Source of the DNA: Tribonema minus
Lineage: Eukaryota > Sar > Xanthophyceae > Tribonematales > Tribonemataceae
Reading direction: 5' to 3'
DNA: 64,000 nt
Assembly: GCA_017506865.1 (NCBI GenBank)
Contig: JAFCMP010000032.1
Location: 139,001 to 203,000, forward strand
The translations under genes and the position numbers were made by a program. This document shows positions 47,518-57,200 of the stretch, one piece after another. The first letter of the stretch is position 1; each line of letters opens with the position of its first letter. Below the pieces are notes generated by a model, which did no database searches, was not told the DNA's origin, and was given only the letters and a program-made list of their open reading frames with translations.

Positions 47518-50500
47518 GTGCTGTCAGCTTGGGACCTCTCGACGCCCTCGGTCGTCCACGCACTTGACCAGACCAATGAGGCGGATCTACTGCTGCTACG
47601 GTTCACCACGACTGCCAACCCCTTCCGCACTCAGCTGCAGTGCACCCAGTGGGCACGGCTAGTGGAGCACGCCACACGACTACTGGCGGACGCCACAGAC
47701 AGTGCACGTGAGGCGGCACGGGTGCGCCTCCACCATGGTGCCGGGGCGTTTGCTCATCAGGTTTCTCAGACTCTAGTGCAGCGCGGCTACAGGCTGCTGC
47801 ACCTGCTAGCAGCAATGGCCTTTGGTAGGCAACCGGAGGGAACCGGTATGCCGCCTGCGGCCCGGCTGGCAGCGTTGCTGTCTGGCGACTTTGCGGAGCT
47901 ACTGAGAAAGACGCTGTCAGCAGCAGCGGCGCTGCGGGCCCCCAAACCAAACAACGCAGCTACGGCGTCGGCACAAACGAACTTCGATGCCGACTGGACG
48001 GAGGCTGACTCCAGGCAGCAAACAGCATGCGCTGCCCTCTCAGGCAAGCGACGGGGGGTAGGCCTGGCTGCCGCACGACTAGAGGCGCGTGAAGCATGCG
48101 CCCCAGCAGACGAGGTCACGGCACAGGTGCTGGCAGCAAAGCACCCTGAAACTGGCACCCGGCCCGGGGTAGTCGATACGCCAATGGAGCAAGTGCGCGG
48201 CCTGGTACGCGACGCCCGGCGGCACTGCTTGCACGGCGCAGGGGTGGCAACGACCGCCGGGCCCGCTGGCAGCGGCAGTCCCGTCTTCGAATCGGGTCAG
48301 GCGCATGATCGCAGCGATAGGCCTGAGGATGCTGCCAGCGCAGCCGGACGGCGCCTCGAGGTGGAGGCGACAGACATACTGTCGACCTTGTCCGCAGCAG
48401 GGGCGGGGAAGGCAGGAGGGCTGGACGGCCTACGCTATGAACACCTCTTGATGGCCGCTGGGCCTGGTGCACCAGTGAAAGCAGCCACCCGCCCCGTGGG
48501 CAGTGCCTCGCCAGGACTAGCTGGTGATTCAGAATCGGATGTGATGGAACCGGCATTCGCCCATCACCTGGCCAAGGTGTTCACGACGCTGCTTGTTGAG
48601 CCCGAACTGCTGCCGGAGCAATCGCAACGGCTTCTCCGCGCCGCGGCCCTCTCAGGCATAGGACAGAAGCGGCGTCCGATCGCCTGCTCCAGTGTCTGGC
48701 GCAGACTCCTCGGGTCCACAGCGGCACGGGGTGTCAAGGGCAAAATATCGGGGCTGCTGGCCTCCATGTCGCAGTTTGGCGTAGGATACCGGTCTGGCGT
48801 CGAGCATGTGGCAGCGCGCGCGCGCGTGTGGCACGAGCTGTATGGCACCACAATCCAGCTGGACTGTGAGAACGCATTTAACAGTGTGGATCGCGCCGCC
48901 ATTGTGCGGGGACTTATGCTCTTCTGTCCGGAGCTGCTCCCGCACTTTGAGTCCGTATACTGTGGTGACACTGCCCCAGAGATGCGAGTGGAGGTGAACG
49001 GTGAAGCTCGCATTATCTGCTCCCACCTAGGGTGCCAGCAAGGGGACCCTCTAGGGCCGCTGTACTTTGCAGTGGCAGCGGCATTCCTACTCTTCTACCC
49101 TGATGGAGTGAGTGCGACGCCCGGCAGTATGCCGGCCTACGGCCACAGCACAGCGGAACCGCCAGCCCCGCACTGCGCTTTCCTGGATGACCTCAACGTG
49201 CTGCAAGCTGCCTACTTCGACGATGCAGCGGCCGCTGGGGTGGCAGAGGTGATCCGTCGGCTTGCGGCAGGGGGCCTACGCGTTCGACCAGACAAGTCGC
49301 TGGCCATTGCCATGCGCGGCACAGTGTTTGATGAAGCGGCCAGAGCACGCCTGCGCGCCCTTGACATACCGTTTGTGGACGCCACCATGCCAGAATCCAG
49401 TCAGGGCTTTACGTCGGTCGGGGTACCGGTAGGGCACCCAGCCTATGTGCATGCTGCCATGAGCAAGCATCTTGTTGACGCAGGGACATGGCGATTGTCG
49501 TGGCAGCTAGCTGGGATGGCGCGGCATCACCTACAGGCAGCACAATTCATTCTGCGCAGGTCACTGACAAAGCGCATGGGCTTCTTAGCTCGGGTCGTTG
49601 ACACGGCTTTGAGTGAGACATGGCTGCACGCATTTGACGGGTTCTGTGCATGGACGCTTGAACGCATGCTGCACCTGCACGGCTGCGCTACCGCGGCAGT
49701 CATGAAGTCACACCTGCTGGCCGCCTGCACTGCTGGTGACAATGAGGTAGCCAGCAGTGGCAGCGTGCTGGTATTGCCGCGCTTGGGCCCGCCAGAACTC
49801 ACGGACATCGCAGTGCCACTGCGGGCGTCACGGTTGCCGGAGCGACGAGGCGGTCTGGGCATGCCGCTTTTGGGGCTACTGGCACCAGCCGCATACACGG
49901 CCCAGGCATGCACAACACTGCGGCCTGCAATAATTCATGCCACTGTGGCAGCAGGGGCCCTGAGGCTCGGCACTGACGAACACGGCGCAGTCACCTGGTT
50001 CGCGCAGCACTCATGCGCAATACGCGAGGACCAGGGACTGCCGCCAATCATCGAGGCCGTGCGACGCTCTACGCGAGCGCTGACAGCTGATGGCGGCGAA
50101 AAATCACGCACAGCTGTGGCCGAGCAGCTCCCAGCATCGTTGCTACGGTGGGCAGCGGATACAACGGCCGCAGCGTCGACGCTCCCCACTGCGGTGCAAG
50201 CGATCTACGCCGCAACTGCCGTCACGGAGACGGGGACCACTGAGCCAGCCCCACACACCCACGGCATTGTGCCTGGCGCCGAGGCGGCCGCTGCGGCGGC
50301 GACCGTACCTGGCCCTCAAGCCGCTGCCGCGGCTGCCTCTTCCACGCCCGCTAAAACACAAACTAGCGCGGAAGAAAGCAGCTGCAGCGGCGGGCAGGAG
50401 GACGACGACGACGACTGGGAGGCCTATGCTGACGAGATCTGCAGAAAGGTAGTGCCCCGCCGCCGGCGCGGTCACTTCACGCACGGACTACAAGCCGGCC

Positions 50501-51580
50501 TTTCAAATGTTCTTCGACGTCAATACGAGGACTGCCTGGTGGAGGACCTAGAGGCTGCCTCGGCTGGTGCCGTGGGCAAGCCGACGCAGGCTACACTTAT
50601 TGGTGACTTGCGTGACACCAGCCGCCGCCGCCAACAGGCTAGCGCGCGGGTCCTGGCGCAGCTGCGCAGCCAGCGTGCGTCCGGGGCAATGGCGTGGATG
50701 AGCGTGCCACCCGCTGCCAATGACCGCCCGGGTGCGGCGCCCATGTCCAGTATGGCAGCAGCCACGATGATTATGGTTGCGATCTTTATAGACGGGTGGG
50801 GCATACAGGGCGAGGTGTGCCCATGGCGGTGCAGTGACGTGAGCCCCACCTCCACGCATGCGATCAGCTGCCCCAGCCAGCACATACGGGGGCACAACGC
50901 GACACACACTGCCCAAAAGCGGTGCCTACAGCGCATCTTGAGACAGCACCATGTCTCTATTGTCCGCAATGAGGACGCTAGCGTCTTCAAGGTACCGGGG
51001 TATCGGGCGGACACAGTCATTGACCCAGGGTGTCTGCACTTTAGCAGTGCATACCGTAACAAGGGAATAGTGCTAGACACAAGTGTGCGCGCACCCACAG
51101 CGAGCTCGTACCTGACAGGCAAAACAAATGCCTCGAACACGGACGGCTATGCTGCTGGGGTGGGGGAGGACGCGAAGGTCAAGCACCACACCGGCACCTT
51201 GACGTCATCTTGGGCTTTTGTGCCATTCGTGCAGGAGTCGTACGGACGGCTGGGCAAGCAGACAAGCCTTTTTGTTAAGGAGTTGGCAATGCACTCAGCA
51301 CTGTGCTCAGGGGGGGGGAAGGCAGATGTGTTACGCAAGGCCGGGTTAGCTAAGCGTCAGATCCACATTGAGCTGAGCATATCGCTGGCGCGGGAGTTGG
51401 CGGAGCGCGTCATGGCATACACACGTGGAGCGCGAATGCTGGGCTGTGTTGCGGCGCCGGTATCCAAACTCCTAGGGCACAGCGCAGACTAGGCTGCTGC
51501 GTTGACGCAAGCTTTTCGATTGCATAGGCAACCCGGCCTCCCTTGGGCCTTTATAAATACAAGTCCATACGTGCTGTCAG
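47518..51580 (+). mobile_element. LINE copy 2, 5'-truncated, with 10-bp target duplication
   Basis: The element occupies about 47528-51570 and is flanked by GTGCTGTCAG at 47518-47527 and again at 51571-51580. The tail is CTGCTGCGTTGACGCAAGCT, then CCTCCCTTGGGCCTTTATAA and ATACAAGTCCATAC, with no poly(A). The truncated 5' end, variable-length target duplication and common 3' end are signatures of target-primed reverse transcription. Confidence 0.92.
47530..51492 (+). CDS. LINE polyprotein: reverse transcriptase, zinc knuckle, restriction-like endonuclease
   Basis: A continuous frame of about 1320 codons (5' end cut by truncation). Landmarks, counted from position 47518: AGGLDGLRYEHL and RPIACSSVWRRL before the catalytic core; LDCENAFNSVDR (about residue 447), GCQQGDPLGPLYF (about 504) and FLDD (about 551) as reverse-transcriptase motifs A, B and C, with FLDD in place of the usual YADD; LPERRGGLG in the thumb region; an Ala-rich linker; a CX3CX8HX3C zinc knuckle (about 1100); and YRADTVID...IVLDTSV (about 1160-1185), which resembles the PD-(D/E)XK nuclease of R2/NeSL-like LINEs. 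No N-terminal DNA-binding domain remains. The endonuclease assignment is by position and motif only. Confidence 0.85.
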   Translation, partial: WDLSTPSVVHALDQTNEADLLLLRFTTTANPFRTQLQCTQWARLVEHATRLLADATDSAREAARVRLHHGAGAFAHQVSQTLVQRGYRLLHLLAAMAFGRQPEGTGMPPAARLAALLSGDFAELLRKTLSAAAALRAPKPNNAATASAQTNFDADWTEADSRQQTACAALSGKRRGVGLAAARLEAREACAPADEVTAQVLAAKHPETGTRPGVVDTPMEQVRGLVRDARRHCLHGAGVATTAGPAGSGSPVFESGQAHDRSDRPEDAASAAGRRLEVEATDILSTLSAAGAGKAGGLDGLRYEHLLMAAGPGAPVKAATRPVGSASPGLAGDSESDVMEPAFAHHLAKVFTTLLVEPELLPEQSQRLLRAAALSGIGQKRRPIACSSVWRRLLGSTAARGVKGKISGLLASMSQFGVGYRSGVEHVAARARVWHELYGTTIQLDCENAFNSVDRAAIVRGLMLFCPELLPHFESVYCGDTAPEMRVEVNGEARIICSHLGCQQGDPLGPLYFAVAAAFLLFYPDGVSATPGSMPAYGHSTAEPPAPHCAFLDDLNVLQAAYFDDAAAAGVAEVIRRLAAGGLRVRPDKSLAIAMRGTVFDEAARARLRALDIPFVDATMPESSQGFTSVGVPVGHPAYVHAAMSKHLVDAGTWRLSWQLAGMARHHLQAAQFILRRSLTKRMGFLARVVDTALSETWLHAFDGFCAWTLERMLHLHGCATAAVMKSHLLAACTAGDNEVASSGSVLVLPRLGPPELTDIAVPLRASRLPERRGGLGMPLLGLLAPAAYTAQACTTLRPAIIHATVAAGALRLGTDEHGAVTWFAQHSCAIREDQGLPPIIEAVRRSTRALTADGGEKSRTAVAEQLPASLLRWAADTTAAASTLPTAVQAIYAATAVTETGTTEPAPHTHGIVPGAEAAAAAATVPGPQAAAAAASSTPAKTQTSAEESSCSGGQEDDDDDWEAYADEICRKVVPRRRRGHFTHGLQAGLSNVLRRQYEDCLVEDLEAASAGAVGKPTQATLIGDLRDTSRRRQQASARVLAQLRSQRASGAMAWMSVPPAANDRPGAAPMSSMAAATMIMVAIFIDGWGIQGEVCPWRCSDVSPTSTHAISCPSQHIRGHNATHTAQKRCLQRILRQHHVSIVRNEDASVFKVPGYRADTVIDPGCLHFSSAYRNKGIVLDTSVRAPTASSYLTGKTNASNTDGYAAGVGEDAKVKHHTGTLTSSWAFVPFVQESYGRLGKQTSLFVKELAMHSALCSGGGKADVLRKAGLAKRQIHIELSISLARELAERVMAYTRGARMLGCVAAPVSKLLGHSAD

Positions 51581-54209
51581 CCTGAGGTCGGAAACTTTAA
51601 GGGACTTGTCAATGAGTGAAGCCCTGAAAATTCACTCTGCTGTAGCAGCGCTGACCGGTGTGGTAAGCAGCCTGAGGCACTACTGCAGCAACTTGTTGAC
51701 CTCAGGCTGTGGAAATTTCTTGTCAGCTTCGCCTACTGTAACATAGCAGCCCCACGAGCACCATGCCTGATTCAGAATTCAATTTGGTTTCACGATGCTG
51801 CACCAATCGTCGTAAACGTTGCACCAAACGAAATGCGTTGTCGTACTACTTAGTAAGGTACCGAATGCGTTGCGTTGACTACACACATGGCCTTGTAAAC
51901 ATGCACATACAGCATGCATGCAACATATACAGCATGCATGCAACGCAAAGTGCAACATGATGGTACAGTAACATGGTACAGTAACATGGTACAGTAACTG
52001 AAGTTGGTGCAACCACAGCTTGACGGAAGCAACTAATCTTGTAGCAGCCGCCTGCTGCTGGCTGCTGAGATCACGAGGTAGTACGAGGTAGATCACGAGG
52101 TCCACAACTGGCAGTATCGCGTATCGCAGCTCCCCACAGAAATGAATGAACTGGCCCCACCAAGATCCAGCAGCCGGGCCGGACGCAGCTCCCTCCGCCG
52201 TCAAAAGCGCGCGCACGTCTCAGTACGATCGCAAGCAGCAGCGTGAGGTGTGGCAGGCTTCGCAAAACACGTCACGTAAAAAAGAAGGCGCGAAGAAGAA
52301 GCGAAGGCGAAAGGGCACCTGTAAAGTCTGGAAGCGGCCCGGGCAGACATACTGGAACGGATCTGGTGCAAGTATGTATCTGGTACATCGTGCCAACGTT
52401 GCAACCCAGCCACCACACCGCGCCGTATTATTTTTACATCCGTACACGTACCCAACAACTACTACTTTGAAGTAGGTAGAGCATCTTTTCATCCTCACAT
52501 TTTTTTTTTAACTATAATCGCACATGTAGCCCAGTGTCATTGATTGATCCTGTGCACAGGCGGCGTTGACAAGGTGCAGTGTGCGGCACAATTGTAGCGT
52601 ACAACACAAATGAAGTTGAAAAATAAAGTGCTATATTTTTGTGAAATGCAGTTGACAAGAAGCAAATTTGCATTTCCTGTGCATTTCTGATCCACTTTGC
52701 TGTACTTTGTCATATTGTCTGACATTTCTGACAAAATTCAAATACATTTGCATCATAAATTCCTCAACGACATTTCTCAAATGGTTCAAAATGCATTTTG
52801 ATTGAATCAGATGTGGAAATTTCACATAGAAACACTGTTGCATTGAGTGCACAATGTCATCCAATGAGAGGGCTTTTCGCGCCCCTAGCGAAGCGAAATT
52901 AATCAAAGTACATGCTGGCTTTAGTGACAGCATCAGCCTTTGCAGCACCAGTGCCTGGCACTTAGTGATCCATGACCACATTCCTCAGTTCTGCGCGCTG
53001 CTACCAGTAGCCCAGGCCTGCACAAAGCTGTTCACGGTCAGGACCATTTTGGCAGAGACACGGGAGGCGCCTCAAAGTGGGTCTGGTCGTGTAGAGGCAG
53101 TAGCTTAGGCCCTTTTGGTGCAGCATGATAGTGGGGACCAATCAGAATTTGGGTGGGGTGTCTTTGGATTGGGTCGGACTCTTCATAGCAACAGCATTGA
53201 TACTCTTAGCACCAGTGCCTGGTGCCCAGTGATTACTTTGCCTAGAGGCGTGATTCAGATGTGGCAGCATGTCAGTTCTGGGCGCTGTCAAAGGCGACCC
53301 AGGCCTGCATAAATCTTTTCCAAGACGGGACAAGTGTGCCTCACGGCTGCAGCCCGATGGGCTACCATAAGTAGGGTTCGGTCGTGGGGTGTTGGTGGTA
53401 GTGTGAAGAGGGGGAAGCCTGTTTGCGATTGTCAATCTGATTGAGTCTCTCTTCGGAGAAGGAATGTTGCATTGAGTGCACATCCAAAGAGACTCTCGGA
53501 GGGCTCAGCTTTTCGCGCCCCTTGGGAAGCAAAATACATTAAAGTACATTTTTGTAACACCAATTTCAAATTGCCTCCGAACGCATTTCCTCATGGTCCT
53601 AGACATAGAACTTCAAGGTCGCCAATACGACGATATCGTCCATATACAACAACTTTGAGTGATTCGACACTAACAACAAAATCACCGCCGGTCAATGTAC
53701 GTGGCAACGGCGCGCAAAAAGAGAACCGCAGGTGCGGGAGCCCAGAAGGTCGTCTGAAGCAGATCGTTGCCAAGGAAAGAGATACCAAAAAAGTGCACTG
53801 CTCCCCAAAATGAATTCAAACAAGAAAAACTGAAGTTATCAGCATGATATTTAGTGCACGACTACAAGTCAGGATGCGCGGGCTTCTGCGCGCCGGCGCC
53901 AGCGCTGCTTTGATTTGCAGCGCCGCCGCCATGTGTGCGCACGCGCTGTAGCTGCCTCTGTACACTATTTGGCCACACCAGGCGCGCCAACAAGGCGCGC
54001 GAGGGGCCGCAAAGTTCAGCCCACGCGCGTCTCGGGCGACGCCCCGCGCCGCTCGTGCAACCGCGCATTCATGAATTCATGAATTCACATTCATTCATGA
54101 ATTTGCACAGCCTGAGCGCTGCCGCCGAGCCCCGCCCCGAGCACAACTGAACCGGATGTATACCCACTGAGGGGAGCCGGAAGAAACGGAGGAAACAACA
54201 TCAATCCAG
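51581..54209. other. Stretch between LINE copy 2 and the DnaJ gene
   Basis: No gene recognised. It holds a short tandem (GGTACAGTAACAT, 51961-51997), an open Lys/Arg-rich segment near 52146-52475 without family resemblance, the long dispersed repeat copy B, and ATTCATGAATTCATGAATTC-type inverted repeats near 54065-54105. Confidence 0.5.
52530..53910. mobile_element. Dispersed repeat copy B (about 1.4 kb)
   Basis: The ends match copy A at 25.8-26.2 kb. The 1-kb interior, missing from copy A, holds a diverged internal duplication: CATTGAGTGCACA followed by GCTTTTCGCGCCCC and AAAGTACAT recurs at about 52843-52912 and 53470-53548. No transposase seen. Probably non-autonomous, class unknown. Confidence 0.6.
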
Positions 54210-57200
54210 TCACGCTGCCGCCGCCGTCGCTGCGCCCAGCACCTCCCGTATGCTGCGCTGCTGATCCGGCGAGAGGTGCTTGGGGAAGACGACGTTGAAG
54301 CGGATCGTCAGGTCGCCGTGCGACCCCTGTCCGCGCGGGTTGCGCCGCGGCATGCCCTCCCCCGACAGCACGCGCGTCGTGCCCGGCGCGGTGACGCCTG
54401 GGCGACGAGAGAGAAATGGTGTAACGCGGGGGAAGCGGGGCGGTCAGCATGACGTTTGTTGTTTGGAGTGCCATTGCGGACCTCACTGGCACTGCCTGAG
54501 ACTCAGTCTGCTGGGTAGGGTTGGGGTTTTGCTTTGGGTTGAGACTTTGGGTTACCGCACGCACGCCGTGCCCGGTGCGGTGACGCCCTGCGAGCGAGAT
54601 GAGAGAGTGTGCCGTGCTTCACTTTGGACATTTGAGCAGATCCAACCCGCTGCGGATATGTAGTAGAATGGGTGCAGCGGTCTGTTGAAGTTGGCATCCA
54701 GCGACGCAGTGCTGCATCCGTAACCCTTGTTGGGTGCGTAATCTTGACCTATCATGCGCAGCAGTTGCCATACGTCTTTCACACATTATTTGATTAAAAA
54801 CTTGAAGTTCAAGCTTATGGGCGTCAACATGACGTGCCTACACCCTGAGCGACCACGACCTGCAACAAGCCACTCCACTTGTCTGCTTTACGGGCACCCG
54901 CCGCCCACCCAGATGCGCTCATCTCACAAGCTCGACTCGTGTGCACACCCACAATAAGTTCAATTTCAAGTGCGCACATGGCAGTAATGTGCGCGCTTAA
55001 GTGTCCTACGACAGGCCACTCACTGATCTGTCTGCTTGACTGGCATCCGCCGCCGGCTACATGAGCAAAGCTCTTCTCAAAGCGCACCAGCGTGACTGGT
55101 ACACATGATTTGAATATAAACAAATCTTAAACCACGCACAATGATTGCGCCAAGCTTCAACTTGAAGTGCAACAACAGGCCGCACTCACCGGTCTGTTGG
55201 ACGGGCACGTGCCGCCCGTCGAGATGTGCAAAGCTCATCTTCAAACCCCACCAGCGCGTCTGGTACACACGCACGATGATTGCACATTAAACTACAGTTT
55301 GCAGTGTAGTGTGTGTGTCCCACCCAGGCCTCACACTCACCGGCCTGTTTGACTGGCACGCGCCGGCCGTCGATATGCGCACAACTCATCTCACGCACGG
55401 TGGTTGCACTCTGCAATAAACTTCAACTTGCCGCTGACTCACTGACCTGTCTGCTTAACCGGCACGCGCCGCCCGTCGAGATGCGCGAACCCCGTCTCGA
55501 ACCCCACCAGCGCGTCCGATACACACACGAAATGATTTCACATTGCACTGAACTTGTACAGGTTGTGTGTAAACTTCAACTTGTAGTGTAGAGTAAATGT
55601 AGTCTCACCGGTCTGTTTGACGGGCACCCGCCGGCCGTCGAGATGCGCAAAGCCCGTCTCGAACCCCACCAGCGCATCCAACAGATCGATGTCCATCTCC
55701 ATGAACAGATCGTCGCCGTGCCGCGCAAACTCCGCATGCGGCAGCGTGTCGATCGTGAGCACCAAATCCCCCGGCTTGTGCCCCGCGGCCTCGTCCGCCG
55801 ATTCCTCAAAGACAATGTGCTCGCCGTCCTGCATGCCCTTCTGAACTTCGACCGTCAGCGGCACGGACTCGGGCTCCGTGGGGCCGTTGGGGCACGCTGT
55901 GCAGCGCTTGTTCCAGCACTTGCCGCGCGCCACGCACCTGCGCGGGAGAGACGGTGACGGCGGCCGCAACGGCAGCAATCATCAGCGGTCAGACGTGCGC
56001 AGACGCGCTGATGAGTTGCACGTGCTAATGTTTCATCATAGAAAGCAATGTGGTAGGGTTAGGGTTAGGGTTGGGGTTGGGGCACGCCGCGCAGCGCTTG
56101 TTCCATGTCTTGCCGCGCGCCACGCACCCGCAAGAGAGAGGCGTCGACGGCGGCAGCGGCAGCAGCGATCATCAGTGATGGAGCGTGCGCGGACGTCCTG
56201 ACAGATCCCGTGCCAGTTTTTATCACAAAGTGCAATGTGGTGCTTCGGGTGCGAAGCATACTTGCCGCTTGTGACTACTGCAATGTCAATGCTTGTTGTC
56301 ACCGATATAACCTGCGTGAAGCGCGTCCGTGGGGTCAGACAGCTTGCGAATTGCAGCCATCTGCAGGCGGCCGATTCAGCTCTGGTGTCAATGCTAGTTC
56401 TCACCCACCAACTGACAATGCAAATGCTCAACAGTTTGCACAATCAGCTTGAAGTGATGCGACACGTGCACATATTCTCAATTGCCTGGCAGCTGAAAGA
56501 AAAGTCGCGTGTATTGACACAGATGCCACATCATGGGGTTTACGGGTGGGGTTAGGAATAGAGACCATTGCACCACGCGTCACACAGAGAGCAGAACCAG
56601 ACACAGCCACATCGACCAGCAAGGGCGCCGGGTTGACAGTGCTCAAAGGTGGCTGCGACCCGCTGCATTGCACGCATACAGAAGACATGCCATTCACCGC
56701 GGACATCTTTCCCTGCAGGCACCGCTTCTGCGCAGTTGTCCACACGCACTTCACCTCTGCTATTTACAGAACCAGGCGTTACGTATTGTGGTGTGGTTGA
56801 CTGGCAACAAGCAACGCACGTTACAGCTGTACAATTCCAGCCCTGCTGCGTCCCATCGTTGCAAATTTGAATCTGCTGAACTAGTGCCGCACACCCCACC
56901 AAAGCTGTCAGTGTGCCATGTACCCTCTTCCCCCTGTCACCGCGCCACAGACTTCAAAGCTATCAGCTGATGCGCACAACCTGCAAAATCAACTTCAAGG
57001 GGCGACGCACCTGTCGTCGCGCATCTGGATCTGCTGTACGAACCCCGGCGCGATCTTCTGCGTGCGCATCGCGACCCCCGGGCCCATGCACTCGGGGCAC
57101 CGCTTCTCGCACTCCGCCGCGCGCAGGCACATGACCTGGCGCACAAACGACGCCTCGAACGCGTCGCCGCTGTACAGCTGGCGCAGCGACACGCGCAGCG

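Noticed and set aside
52146-52475. Basic nucleic-acid-binding protein
   Set aside because: The Lys/Arg run is low-complexity and nothing else in the frame matches a family.
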